From Salvia splendens (Eukaryota; Streptophyta; Magnoliopsida; Lamiales; Lamiaceae): a DNA stretch of 64,000 nt. The notes under the pieces are model-generated. The model worked only from the letters and a program-made list of their open reading frames with translations. It made no database searches and was not told the origin of the DNA. The number at the start of each line of letters is the position of its first letter. The first letter of the stretch is position 1. Shown here piece after piece: positions 34,745-46,432 of this stretch. The position numbers and the translations under genes are program-made. The stretch lies in contig NC_056046.1 of assembly GCF_004379255.2 (NCBI RefSeq), positions 12,152,001 to 12,216,000 on the forward strand, given 5' to 3'.

Positions 34745-36763
34745 GCCGACCTGTAAATTATGTGTGGCAATCTTAATTATTAGCATTACATTGTTCCTTT
34801 CTTTCTAACCACACACTTTCCTGCATAAATTTAGTTCATGTAGAGAGATATCGATGTCCGTTAGTAGTTAATGTTTGCATAATGAAAATGATGTGGTTTA
34901 GGAAGTTCTTAACTTTCTCAGACTTCCTCTAATTCTACTCAGACATGGTCCATGGAGCTATTATTTTAGATGTGTATCCAGTAAAATAATCTGTCTAGAT
35001 TATACAAAGCATTTTTCTATATATTATAAACACTTTTGCACAATTTGTGTTCAAGTATGGGGCCGAGACAGTGCTAGTATAGGCTGTAGCATGTCCTTTA
35101 CTCATTATCATTTGGGATTTATTATTATGTTTGTGGCCCAATTTTTAGGGTTTAGAATTAAATTTTCTAGTTTAGGGTTAAAAATTTATCACTTTTATTT
35201 TGTAAGTGGAGTGGTGGGGATGTAGAGGACTAAGAGGAGTTGTGACATTCCTATTTTTTATATGCTACACTTTTTACATTATTTATTCAAGTTTGTTTAG
35301 TCGTGCTATAATAATTAATAGCACTATTATTATTATTATTATTATCATCATCATCAATGCTCTTTCTTGAAAAAAGTATTGGCTATGTTACAAACTGAAA
35401 TGCAATTTCATTTTAGGCGAACATTGTCGATAGCCATTGGTTGAAATCTGAGGCACACATGTTACTGTATCTGTTTGATATTTCCAAAGTAAAGACAGCA
35501 TGAAGAATAAAGAAAAGTGTGGGTGCTCATATCTCTGCAGTTGGTCAACATCAATAAAATTCCAAACCGATCTCTTATGCTGATTTGGTTCTGTTCTGTA
35601 TCGTAGATTAGCATTTTTCTTATTCTCATTTATCAACATGTCCATCATACAGGGTGCAACCGAATCGAACCGACCCGAGCCGAATAATAAGATGCTAAAA
35701 CTTAGCTCACCTCACCTGCTATCGACCGATTCTTTATATACATTCTACCAATTAACTGCGCCTAAATGAAACACATAAATACATAATGAAATACAGAATT
35801 TGCACCTATCCATTAGTAAGAATTCGGATAACAATAATTATCGTGGGAATAATGGAACCAATATCTTTGTTGCTTTAGTCCATATCATTTCTATCTCGAT
35901 CTCTCCCATCAATATTTGTAGGATTTTTTTGTGCACACGTGATGCAGTATTATACTATACTTAGCACCCAATTTTCTCAATATTTGCACAAATTAAATAA
36001 ACAGACAAATAATCATAATTTTAAAATAAAATCACAAGGATTCACAGTCATTATTAATTTATTACTATGCATTAAAATTTAAAACAATACTTTTAAATAA
36101 AAAAATTCTCCTATATCTTTATAAATTACGAGACTACACAAGTGTAGCCATCAGATGATTTTGATGCGAGGGAATAATTTGTAGAATACAATGGATGGAA
36201 GATGGTAGATTGTACATGTTGAGGAAAGAAGGTGAAACAAAAAAGTAGATTTTTGCTATATGAAATAGAATATTATTTGATAACTTTGTATTTTAACTCA
36301 CGATATCAAGTCCATCTGCAGAAATATTCTGTTATTAAGTAGTGTCAGCAGCCATTTGAGATTGAAAGTGGCCTTATAGTCCAGATGTCATTCCCTCCCA
36401 AAAGGGTCATTTTTATTTTATACACAAAAATCAATCTTTTCTTTATTACTATTATTAATGGTGTCAAGGAATTAGATATTTGATGAGAGAAAAGAATATT
36501 GCAGAGTTAGTCGACATGCCACGAAAACAAGACCCCTCAAAACAGCACTAACATAAAAAAAAATAGAAATAAAAGAAGAATTGGATGGAAGGGAATAGTT
36601 GCATTAAACAGACAACATTGTGCGGAATATATGACAAGGAAGAAAGCAAGAGATGCCTTTTTGAGGAATAATTTTGGGTTCAAGTTGGATCATTAGTCTG
36701 CTAATCCTTTCTTCATCAACTTACTCTCTCTCTCTCTCTCTCTCTTTATATTCTCTCCAAAAA
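34745..36763. other. Intergenic region between NAC and HIPP genes
   Basis: It contains the NAC 3' UTR (first few hundred bases), an (ATT/ATC)n tract at about 35324-35357, and the upstream region and leader of the HIPP gene. No further gene seen. Confidence 0.6.
36723..36746. repeat. (CT)n in HIPP leader
   Basis: A run of about twelve CT units ending 18 bp before the HIPP start codon; CT-rich leaders are common in plant 5' UTRs. Confidence 0.9.
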
Positions 36764-39700
36764 ATGGCTAAGTTGGTAAAGAGGCTATTTGGCTCCTTGT
36801 TTTCTGCCTTGACATATTGCTTTGTGAACTATCAAGATCATCATCACCATCATCATCTTCATCATCACACTGCAAATTCCACTCATTTCAAACCCATGCC
36901 TAAGAAGGGCCGCCCTCTCTCTCTTCAGGTTTATAACATATATATGCATTCTTCTTATCTATATCTTCATGTTAAGGAACTTACATGCATCAATAGAAAT
37001 TCTTCATGCTCACTAATATATTATGCCATGTAGTTTTATTATATTGTGATGATTATGCTAATATTATGTATTTCTAGATTACATATGTTTGTGTTTTTCT
37101 TGTTTGAAATTACTTACACCATAAACCCTCTAAATGACTAGAACGCCCGATCAATTAGCTGAAAGGGAAGCGTTTTTTGAACTCGGTTGCTATTGAAGAA
37201 TTTGATCATTTTTGTTAAAGGATCCATAAAGAGGGCTTCATCTAATTCAAATGTTTGAGCTTGATTTATTTATGATTTAATGATGTTGATTGATGGGGTG
37301 CGTACTAAACAAGCCCAACAGCAATGACGGCCCATCAGCCCAAAGCCCAAGGAAGAGTATGAGTTCGGCATTACCAAAGAGTTCGGCCTCAGCCTGCAGC
37401 TCGGTAAAAGCCAACCAATCAAGCTCTGCTCTCAGGTCGGCATCAAGCTCTACTCTCAGATCGGCAACCAAAGCAGTTCGGTCTCAGTATTCGACCGAAC
37501 AAGGAGTTAGTGGACCCATACAGGATTTCCACAACTTCCAACACACCCACTACCACGTGGTGTCAACTCAGGCCACGATCGTAGGCCATGACCTACGCTA
37601 CATCCACGATCTTAGGCCATGACCTACACGACATCCACGACTTAGGGTGGCGATGCAAGCCACGATCTAGTTCAATATATAAATAGAACTTAGATCTGAT
37701 AGAGAGGGGTTAAGCTCTCTAGAGATAAAATATCATATAGCAAGTCTGTGTTGTAAGCTGTAATCCCAGATCAAGCAATACAATCTTGCCCTCCCTTCTT
37801 CCCGTGGACGTAGATTTACTTCAGTAAATCGAACCACGTAAATTCATTGTGTCGTAGTCTTTATTCTCTACCAGCATTTACTAACATCAGAAATTCACGG
37901 ATTCATCACTGGCGCCGTCTGTGGGAAACAGAGAACAAAATTTGTGATAAAGCGAATTTTTGACCCTTTTCCACCCCAAAAATGCGTACCAGATCACGTA
38001 ACACCCGTAACACCGTTCGCGATAACCAGGAGGAAGCTAGTCCAGCCCGCAGCTCTGGGAAACAGCCTCGGGAGACTACCTCCTGTTCTCACGGTGAAGG
38101 AACTAGCCGCTCCAAAAGCCGTCACACCGAGTCTTCCCAGCAGCCCGATTTGAACGAGGCTGTCAAGCTGTTTTTGGCTGAAAAGCAGGAGGAATTCTTA
38201 ACCTTCCTGCAAAAAAGCCAAAAGCAGCCGGAGACGAAAACGGCGGATTCTCCCTCTCCCTCCATACGAGACAGTCACTACCGCAGTAGTGTCATGTCTT
38301 CCAGGAGAAAGAATCCTCGGTACCGGAATCACAGGAGAACTCCATCTCCTCCATACCGAAGAAATGTCGGGTTCGCCATGTACGGAGCATTGAGGACTCC
38401 GTTCTCGGACGATATTACCCGAACTCCCCTACCACAGAACTACCGAACTCCGTCGATAACCTATGACGGACTCGTGGATCCTCATGATTTCTTGGGACGC
38501 TATCAATATAACATGGCGAACCAGGGTCTCAACGAGGTCCACATGTGCAAGCTGTTTCCCGAGCTGCTCATCGGGAACGCAAGAAGGTGGTTCGATAGCC
38601 TCCCCCAAGGCAGCATTAGATCTTACCGAGATCTAATGGATGCATTCCATAGGAGGTTCTTTCAGAAAGCGGAAGTCCGAATCACTTCGGCTCAGCTGCT
38701 TTCCATTCGTCAAGGTCGCGACGAAAAAATCAACGACTTTATGACAAGATTCCACAAGGAATGCCTGCAAGTAGACGATCTCAACGATCTGCTTGTCATC
38801 TCGGCATTCCAAAATGGAATCCTGCCCGGAGCTCTCTACAGGAAGCTCGTTGAGTGTGGTCCGCAGACAGCTCAGGAAATGTGGGACATTGCGGACCAGT
38901 ACTCCCGGGCCGATGAGGCAGACCGTCGCAAACGGTCGTTAGACAGCTCATCATCCCGAGGAGACAGAAGGAAGCCCGATCATAGCGATCAGGGGCATCC
39001 TCGCCGGACTCCATTTGAAAGAATTCAAAGGGCTCCGGTGCAAGACAGATTGGGACCCCGTCTCAATCCCGAGAAGCCGCCCGCTCAGTTCGTACCGCTG
39101 AACAAGCCGAGAGCGGAAATTTTCGAACTGCACTCTGACCTGTTCGAAAAGCCAAAGCGGATGACGAAATCAGCCGCGCGCCGACCCCAGGATAACTACT
39201 GCTCCTACCATCAAGACCACGGTCACGATACCGAGGAGTGCAGAAACTTGGCTGCAGGTATCGATGTTCTTGTGAAGGCAGGGACATTGAAAAAATACCA
39301 AAGCAAGCAGTCAAAGAAGAATAAGAAGCAGAGAGGTGCGAACTGCGCTCCTCAGGATCCGAAAAGGCAGCCGGATCCCGAAGACGATGACGAGCCGCAA
39401 TATGATGGAGTAATCCAGACTATTGACGCTCTCCCTGCCGGGAAGACCAAGTCGTCCCTGAAGTCAGAGCGCAGAGGCTCCAATCGAGAGGAGCCAACGC
39501 ATAAAAGGCTGAAGCAGGACGAAGTGATTACGTTCTCGGATGCTGATCCCGTCCCGGCCATCTCTCCTCACCAAGACGCCATTGTCATCCAAGCCGGAGT
39601 GGCAAACAAACTGATCCACAGGGTGTTTGTGGATACAGGAGCGTCAGTCAGCATTCTTTTTAAAGAGTGCTTCGACAAACTAGAAGTGGACCCAGCTCGG

Positions 39701-42700
39701 CTCAGTCCGGCTCCGCTTCCCCTGAAGAGCTTCGCCCAGGAGGACACCCGCCCTGAAGGTATTATCAGCCTTCCGATCACGGTGGGGAAAGCGCCTACTA
39801 GCTCCAGTACGATGATTGAGTTTTTCGTGGTGAAAGCTCGGTCCCCGTACAACGTCATCCTGGGAAGAGACTGGCTCAACACAGTTCGGGCCATTTGCTC
39901 CACTTATCACCTCACCATCAAGATCCCTACTAAAGGAGGGATAGCGGTCATCCGAGGTGACCAAAAGAGAGCAAAGGAATGTCTGCAAATTGCGCTTAGA
40001 AGTGCCGAGCAGTCAGATCGGCACCACCAAGCATAGCAATCACAGCAGCCGGAGTCAGAGGCAATGACCGAAGTCATACCGGAGCCGAATTCGATGACAG
40101 TTCAGCTGTACGAAGACGATCCATCCAGAACGGTTAAGATCGGCTTCGCGGGAACGCCTCTACTTCGGGAAAAAACCATCCAGCTCCTCAAGGAGTATAA
40201 AGACGTCTTTGCATGGTCTCCGTTGGACATGACCGGAGTGCCCCCCGAGGTAATCACTCATCGGTTAAATATTGATCCTTCGGTCCGGCCGATAAAACAG
40301 AAGCAAAGACTCTTTGCGGCAGAACGAAGTCAAGTCATCCATGACGAAGTCCGTCAATTATTGAAGGCGGATGTGTTATTCGAAGTGAAGTATCCTTCGT
40401 GGGTGGCCAATCCTGTCATGATCAAGAAAAAGGAAGGAGGATGGCGGATGTGCATAGATTTCACCGATCTAAATAAGCACTGTCCCAAAGATTGCTATCC
40501 CCTTCCGAACATAGATAAAAAAGTAGAAGCTTTGATAGGCTTTGAAATTTTTTGTTTTCTTGATCTGTACAAAGGATACCATCAAGTTTTAATGGATGAG
40601 ATTGACGCTTCAAAAACGGCCTTCATTACTGATTTCGGCATTTTCGCTTATAAAAAGATGCCATTCGGTTTAAAGAATGCCGGAGCCACTTATCAAAGGA
40701 TGGTAGACAAGCTTTTTCGGCACCTGATTGGAAAGGAGGTCGAAGTGTATGTTGACGATATAGTCGTCAAAAGCAAAAGCACTTCGGAGTACGAGCACAA
40801 CCTCAAGTCCACTCTCAACGTGCTCAAGAAAGCCAACCTCAAACTTAATCCCCAAAAGTGTACCTTTTGGTAGATTCGGGAAAGTTTCTGGGTTGTTGGG
40901 TTTCAAAGGACGGACTCAAGGCAAACCCCTCAAAAGTTCAAGTCGTTCAGAACATGGCAATGCCGAAGTCCATACATGACGTGCAAAGGCTAACCGGATG
41001 TCTAGCCGCACTGAATCGATTCCTTTCCCAAGCAGCCGAAAAGCAACTGCCGTTCTTCAAGGTGTTGAAAAAGGCACCAAAGTTCGAGTGGGGAGCCGAG
41101 CAGAAAAAGGCCTTTGACGAGCTCAAAAGTTATCTAGCCGAGCTTCCTATTCTCTCTGCTCCAACCGAAGCCGAAGTAATATTCTTATACTTAGCGGCAT
41201 CGGATCAAACCATCAGCGCGGTGCTTGTACGAGAAGAAGGCCTAAAGCAGCTTCCCATCTATTTTACAAGCCGAGCATTAAGAGGTCCAGAAACCAGGTA
41301 TCAACCTCTGGAAAAGATTGCTCTGGCATTAGTAAATGCAGCAAGGAGACTGCGGCCATACTTCTATGCTCACAAGGTATGCGTCTTAACTGATCTGCCA
41401 CTTCGGCAAGTGTTGACCAAACCAGAAGCATCAGGCAGAATCGCCAAGTGGGCTATAGAGTTGGGAGAGCACACAATTGAATATCTACCTCGGAAAGCCA
41501 TCAAGGGACAAGCCTTGGCAGATTTTCTTGCAGAAGCAAAGTTCGATCAAGCAATTCCTGTTATTGCCGAACAGAAGAATTCTGCCAATGCCGAACTAGC
41601 ACAGCCCTTGGAATCCGAAGTAGAGCCGCCGGACTGCTGGAGCGGATTCGTGGATGGAGCTTCAAACAAGATGGGAAGTGGAGCTGGTATTTTACTTGTC
41701 GCTCCCGACGGACACGAGGTAACCTACTCACTTCGGTTCCTATTCCCCACTACTAATAATGAAGCCGAGTACGAAGCCCTCCTGGCCGGACTCCAGTTAG
41801 CGCAAAGTCTGCTCGTCAAATCTCTCAAAGTCCATTGTGATTCACAAGTCATAGTAAATCACATGTTGGGTACAAGTGAAGCTCGTGACGAGAGAATGAA
41901 GAAGTATTTGGACAAAGCGCAAAGCATCAGCCGAAGTTTCTCCTATTTTCGGATAATCCGCATTCCCAGAGCGGAAAATAGCCGAGCAGATACCTTAAGT
42001 AAGTTGGCCTCAGATCCGAGCTCAAAGGCGGAAGAATTAATGCATCGAAGCATTGATGAAGCCGAGGTACATTCAGTATCCAGCTCGCCGAACTGGATGA
42101 CGCCGATCTTGCAGTATCTGGATCAAGGACAATTGCCCGAGGATAAGAGAGAAGCTCGGAAGATCACGTGCCGAGCACTTCGGTACGAACTTCATGAAGG
42201 AGTCCTCTTTAGAAAGTCTTACCTCCAGCCGTTATTGCGGTGCGTAGGACCAGAAGAGACGGACTACATCCTCAGAGAAGTTCATGAAGGATCGTGCGGT
42301 AGCCACATCGGAGCCAGAGCTTTAGCTAAAAAAGTTCTGAGATGGGGATATTATTGGCCAACCATGGTACAAGAGGCAGTGCAGCTCGTCAAGAAGTGTA
42401 CGAAGTGCCAAATTCATGCAAATGTCCCAAGGATGCCGCAGACCGATCTATACACTATGCAAAGCCCTTGGCCTTTCATGCAATGGGGCATAGACATAGT
42501 GGGACCACTTCCTCAAGCTCCTCGGCAAATGAAATTCCTTATCGTTGCCGTGGACTACTTCACGAAGTGGGTGGAGGCTGAACCATTAGCTACGATAACG
42601 AGCTCAAAGGCATTGGACTTCGTCTGGAAGAACATAGTGTGCCGATTTGGCATACCCCACATCCTCATCTCGGATAATGGGACTCAGTTCACCGACAAGA

Positions 42701-45700
42701 CGTTCAAGAATTGGTGCCAAGAGCTGAACATTCAACAGCGGTTCACTTCGGTCTCCCATCCCCAAGCAAACGGACAAACGGAAGTAACGAACCGGATTCT
42801 GGTGAAAGGGTTAAAAGCTCGGTTAGAACAAGCCAAAGGACAATGGGTAGAAAATCTCCCTCAAGTCCTATGGTCCTACCGAACTACACCCAAAACCTCC
42901 AACGGTGAAACTCCGTATAGTCTGGTGTACGGCACTGAAGCCGTAATTCCGGTGGAGATCGGCGTACCCAGTCCCCGAACTCTAAATTTCTCCTCAGAAA
43001 TGAATGACGACGGACTGAGAGCAGAACTAGATCTCGCCGAAGAAAGAAGAGAATTGGCGTGCATAAAAGCAGCCAAGTATAAGGAGCAAGTAGCCCGGTA
43101 TTATAACCAAAGGGTGAAAAAGCTTCAATTTCAAGTGGGAGATCTCGTCTTGAGAAACAACGAAGTAAGCCGAGCAGAAAAGCTGGGCAAACTCGAACCC
43201 ACATGGGAGGGTCCATATCGGGTGTCAGAAATCCTCGGCAAAGGGTCTTATAAATTGACTCACATGTCAGGAGAACAAGTACCCCGAACATGGCACGTCT
43301 CCAACCTCAAGAAGTTCCACTTGTAAGAGACAAAAGTCCGGTCAGTCCGTCTCGTGTCTAGTTCGGTCATAGGGGTATATGTTTTTATTTGTTTGTTTCT
43401 TACTTGTACCTTTTACTTGTCGTTTTTTAAAAAAAAAGTTTAAAGTTTTTTTTTCTTCTTTCATCTTTTTCATTTTTTCTCTATGTGTTTTGTCTCTATG
43501 TGCTTGTCGTCTCTTACAAATGGTACCAAGGTATATCGTTCTTTAAAGACTGATCCCCTTTTTAGATCGATTATTAAAGACTATTGTGAGTCCAAGCTTC
43601 TAAGGAGGATACAAGACCACAATTCAGCTTAACAAGCAGTCCGTCTGAAACGAACTGCAACAAGCCAACGACTGTGAGTCCAAGCTTCCAAGGAGGATAC
43701 AAGACCACAATTCAGCTTAACAAGCACTTCGTCTGAAACGAACTGCAATAAGCCAACGATTGTGAGTCCAAGCTTCTCAGGAAGATACAAGACCACAATT
43801 CGGCTTAAGAAATAAGCACTTCGTCTGAAACGAACTGCAATAAGGGAAAGTCCGATCCACGCGATAAACCTCGCCGAATTAGGACGACCAAGTTCGGTCA
43901 AAGAAGTTTACCTCATAAGACCGAGGACGACCATGTCTAGTCAAAGAGGTTTACTGCATAAGACCACTTCGGTTAACTGGGAAAGTCCGATCCACGCGAT
44001 AAAACTCGCCGAATTAGGACAAGGGAAAGTTCGATCCCGGCGACAAAAATCGCCAAATTAGAACACAAACCAAGTCCGGTCAAAGAAGTTTCCTTCATAA
44101 GATCAAAGACGAGTCCGGTCAAAGAAGCTTACTTCAAAGTCCAAATACGAGTCCGATCAAAGAAGCTCACTTCATAAGACCGATGACGAGCACGATGAAA
44201 TTGTTTCGCAGAGCTGTAAGTAAGCAGTGATAAAAGCGAAAGGAAAAAATTTCATTTATTAAATCTCGTTCGGCAGACAATTCAGCTCCCCTACGAGAAG
44301 GCATTACGCCATTACAAGGGACTATTCTACTGTCCTCGGTTGCTAAAGTTAAGCCACCTATCTGCAAAATCCTCTGGAAGCCGAGTTCGGTTGTTCCGAG
44401 CAGATGAAGAATAAGCAGGCCGACGAGATGCTATCCTCGACCCAACACCTCTTCCGCGAGCCCCAGAAGCTCTAACCCCTCGGCGATGAAGAGTCTCTGC
44501 AATAAGCATCTGCTGATCTTGCTCGCTCATAGTCACAACTTCTCGGCGAATTTCAGTCCGTCCCTGTCTTGACGATTCCGGTTGCTCCTGAGCCCGTTCT
44601 CGTCTTGACGTTTCCGGCTGTTCCGGAGTTCGTTGTTGACTTGGAGTAGGATTTTGAACAAGGGAACCAGAGGCTTGATCTGGAGTGCGAGCATCTGTTG
44701 GCGGGAAATGCCTAAGGAATCTCTCGATTGAGGGACGCCGGGAGAGAATGATGTCGTACCGAGAAGCCCAGCGCCGTAATGATTTCACAACTTGTTGGCA
44801 AGCCGAGCTCTCCAGCGCATTGTTCCTCCGGAGTACATGATATTCCTCCCACAGTTCGTCAACTCGACTCTGAACATCTGATATGGTCACTCCCCCGCGC
44901 ACACGGATGTAATCCTCGTACGCAGTCCTCTCAGCAATGGTCGTATTCAGCTCGGCCTCCAGATCCTTCTTATCGGACTCTAAGTCCTTATTATCGGCCT
45001 CCAGCTTCACTAAACGAGCCAGAAGCTCGTCATTCTTCGTCTGATCGGCTATAGCTCTTTTCTCAGCTTCGTCTAAAGCCGAAGAGTACAGCCGTTTCCA
45101 GTGAAGTATCTCCATCTCCTTGAGTACAAAGCAGCTATATTAGTTCGGCAGCTGTACCGAGCAGATAGTAAAATACAACAGGAATAAAGGCGAGTACGAA
45201 AAGCTATACGAAGACAAGTGTAGAGAATTTTTCATTCACAAGGAAAATTTTTTACACTAGGAGGGCTTCAAGGCCATTTTACAAGGAAGAAACTAGACTA
45301 AGAGAAGGGAGACGAAATCATACTCCGCCAGCTTCGTCTCCGGCTCCTCGGTCTGGTTCAGCTTCTTTCTCCTGAGCTACCTCAGCCTCGGCCTCGCATC
45401 CTGCCGGCCTCGCCTCCGCCTCCTGATCGGCTTCCTTCTCCGGATGCCCGGCCCGCTCGACTTCGGCCTCCTGCTCCAGCGGCTCGGCCTCACCCTCTCC
45501 GTTGTAAGTCGAAGCGGGTGAAACGGGTCCCACGGAGGCAAAGATAGCCTCCAGGTTCTCGTCCCGATCAGCTCGACAACTCCAGACTCGGTCTGCAGAA
45601 AGCAGGACCGAGGATGAAGCGAGCTCCTCAAGGAGCGGCAGATTCTGAAGCCGAGCTGCTATCTCTCGGCTGTACAGAGGCAGCACGACGTCGGCCCCCT

Positions 45701-46399
45701 GCTCGCCCTTATCGGTAATTAGCCTTACCAGACTACCGACAAAGGCCGAGAACTGGCCGCTCAAAAAGAGTTTCTCCGTGTAAACACGGAGAGCCTCCCC
45801 CTGGGCAGCCACGGCGGCAGCCTCCTTCTGAGCCTCCCGGTGCTTCGTCTGCTCTTGCAGGATGATGAGCTGGTTTTTGGCTGACCGGGCTTCATCCTGA
45901 GCCGAGATCCTAGCAGCTCGGGCCCTCTCAAATTTGGCCTCAGCCTGTTCGGCCAGACTACGAGCAAGATGCAACTTCTTCTGCATCTCCTCGTAGTCGT
46001 GGGATGCTTTGGAGAGCTCCACAGAGACGAGCTTGGCTCTCTGAAGATGAACAAGGAAAAAACTCAACAGAATGGCCATCAAAAAATGTGGAAAAGAAGC
46101 CAAGTCAGAAAGCTTACCTCCACAAAATTCGTCGGCCATTGAAAAGGCTCAGGGACGTGTTCCGGGATGTCTGCAACCACCTCGGAGATGACCAGGTCTT
46201 TCCCCGGCACTCTTGGGGACTCATGAAATTTCCCCTTCCCTTTAGCCGAGCACGGCTCCGGCTCTTTCGGATCCGAAGAAGAGGTTTTTTGCCTCTTCGG
46301 ATTCTTCTCGGCTTCAGACGCCGAGCGAGGGGCTCTCTGCCTCTCCGGCTCCACAAGCTCGGAGGACTTTCGGATAGCCTTATTCAGCAAGTTCACTGT

Positions 46400-46432
<33 letters not shown>

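Noticed and set aside
40858..40873. Programmed -1 frameshift in pol
   Set aside because: No canonical slippery heptamer in the right phase, only 16 nt of overlap, and the position inside the RT thumb is not where retroelements recode.
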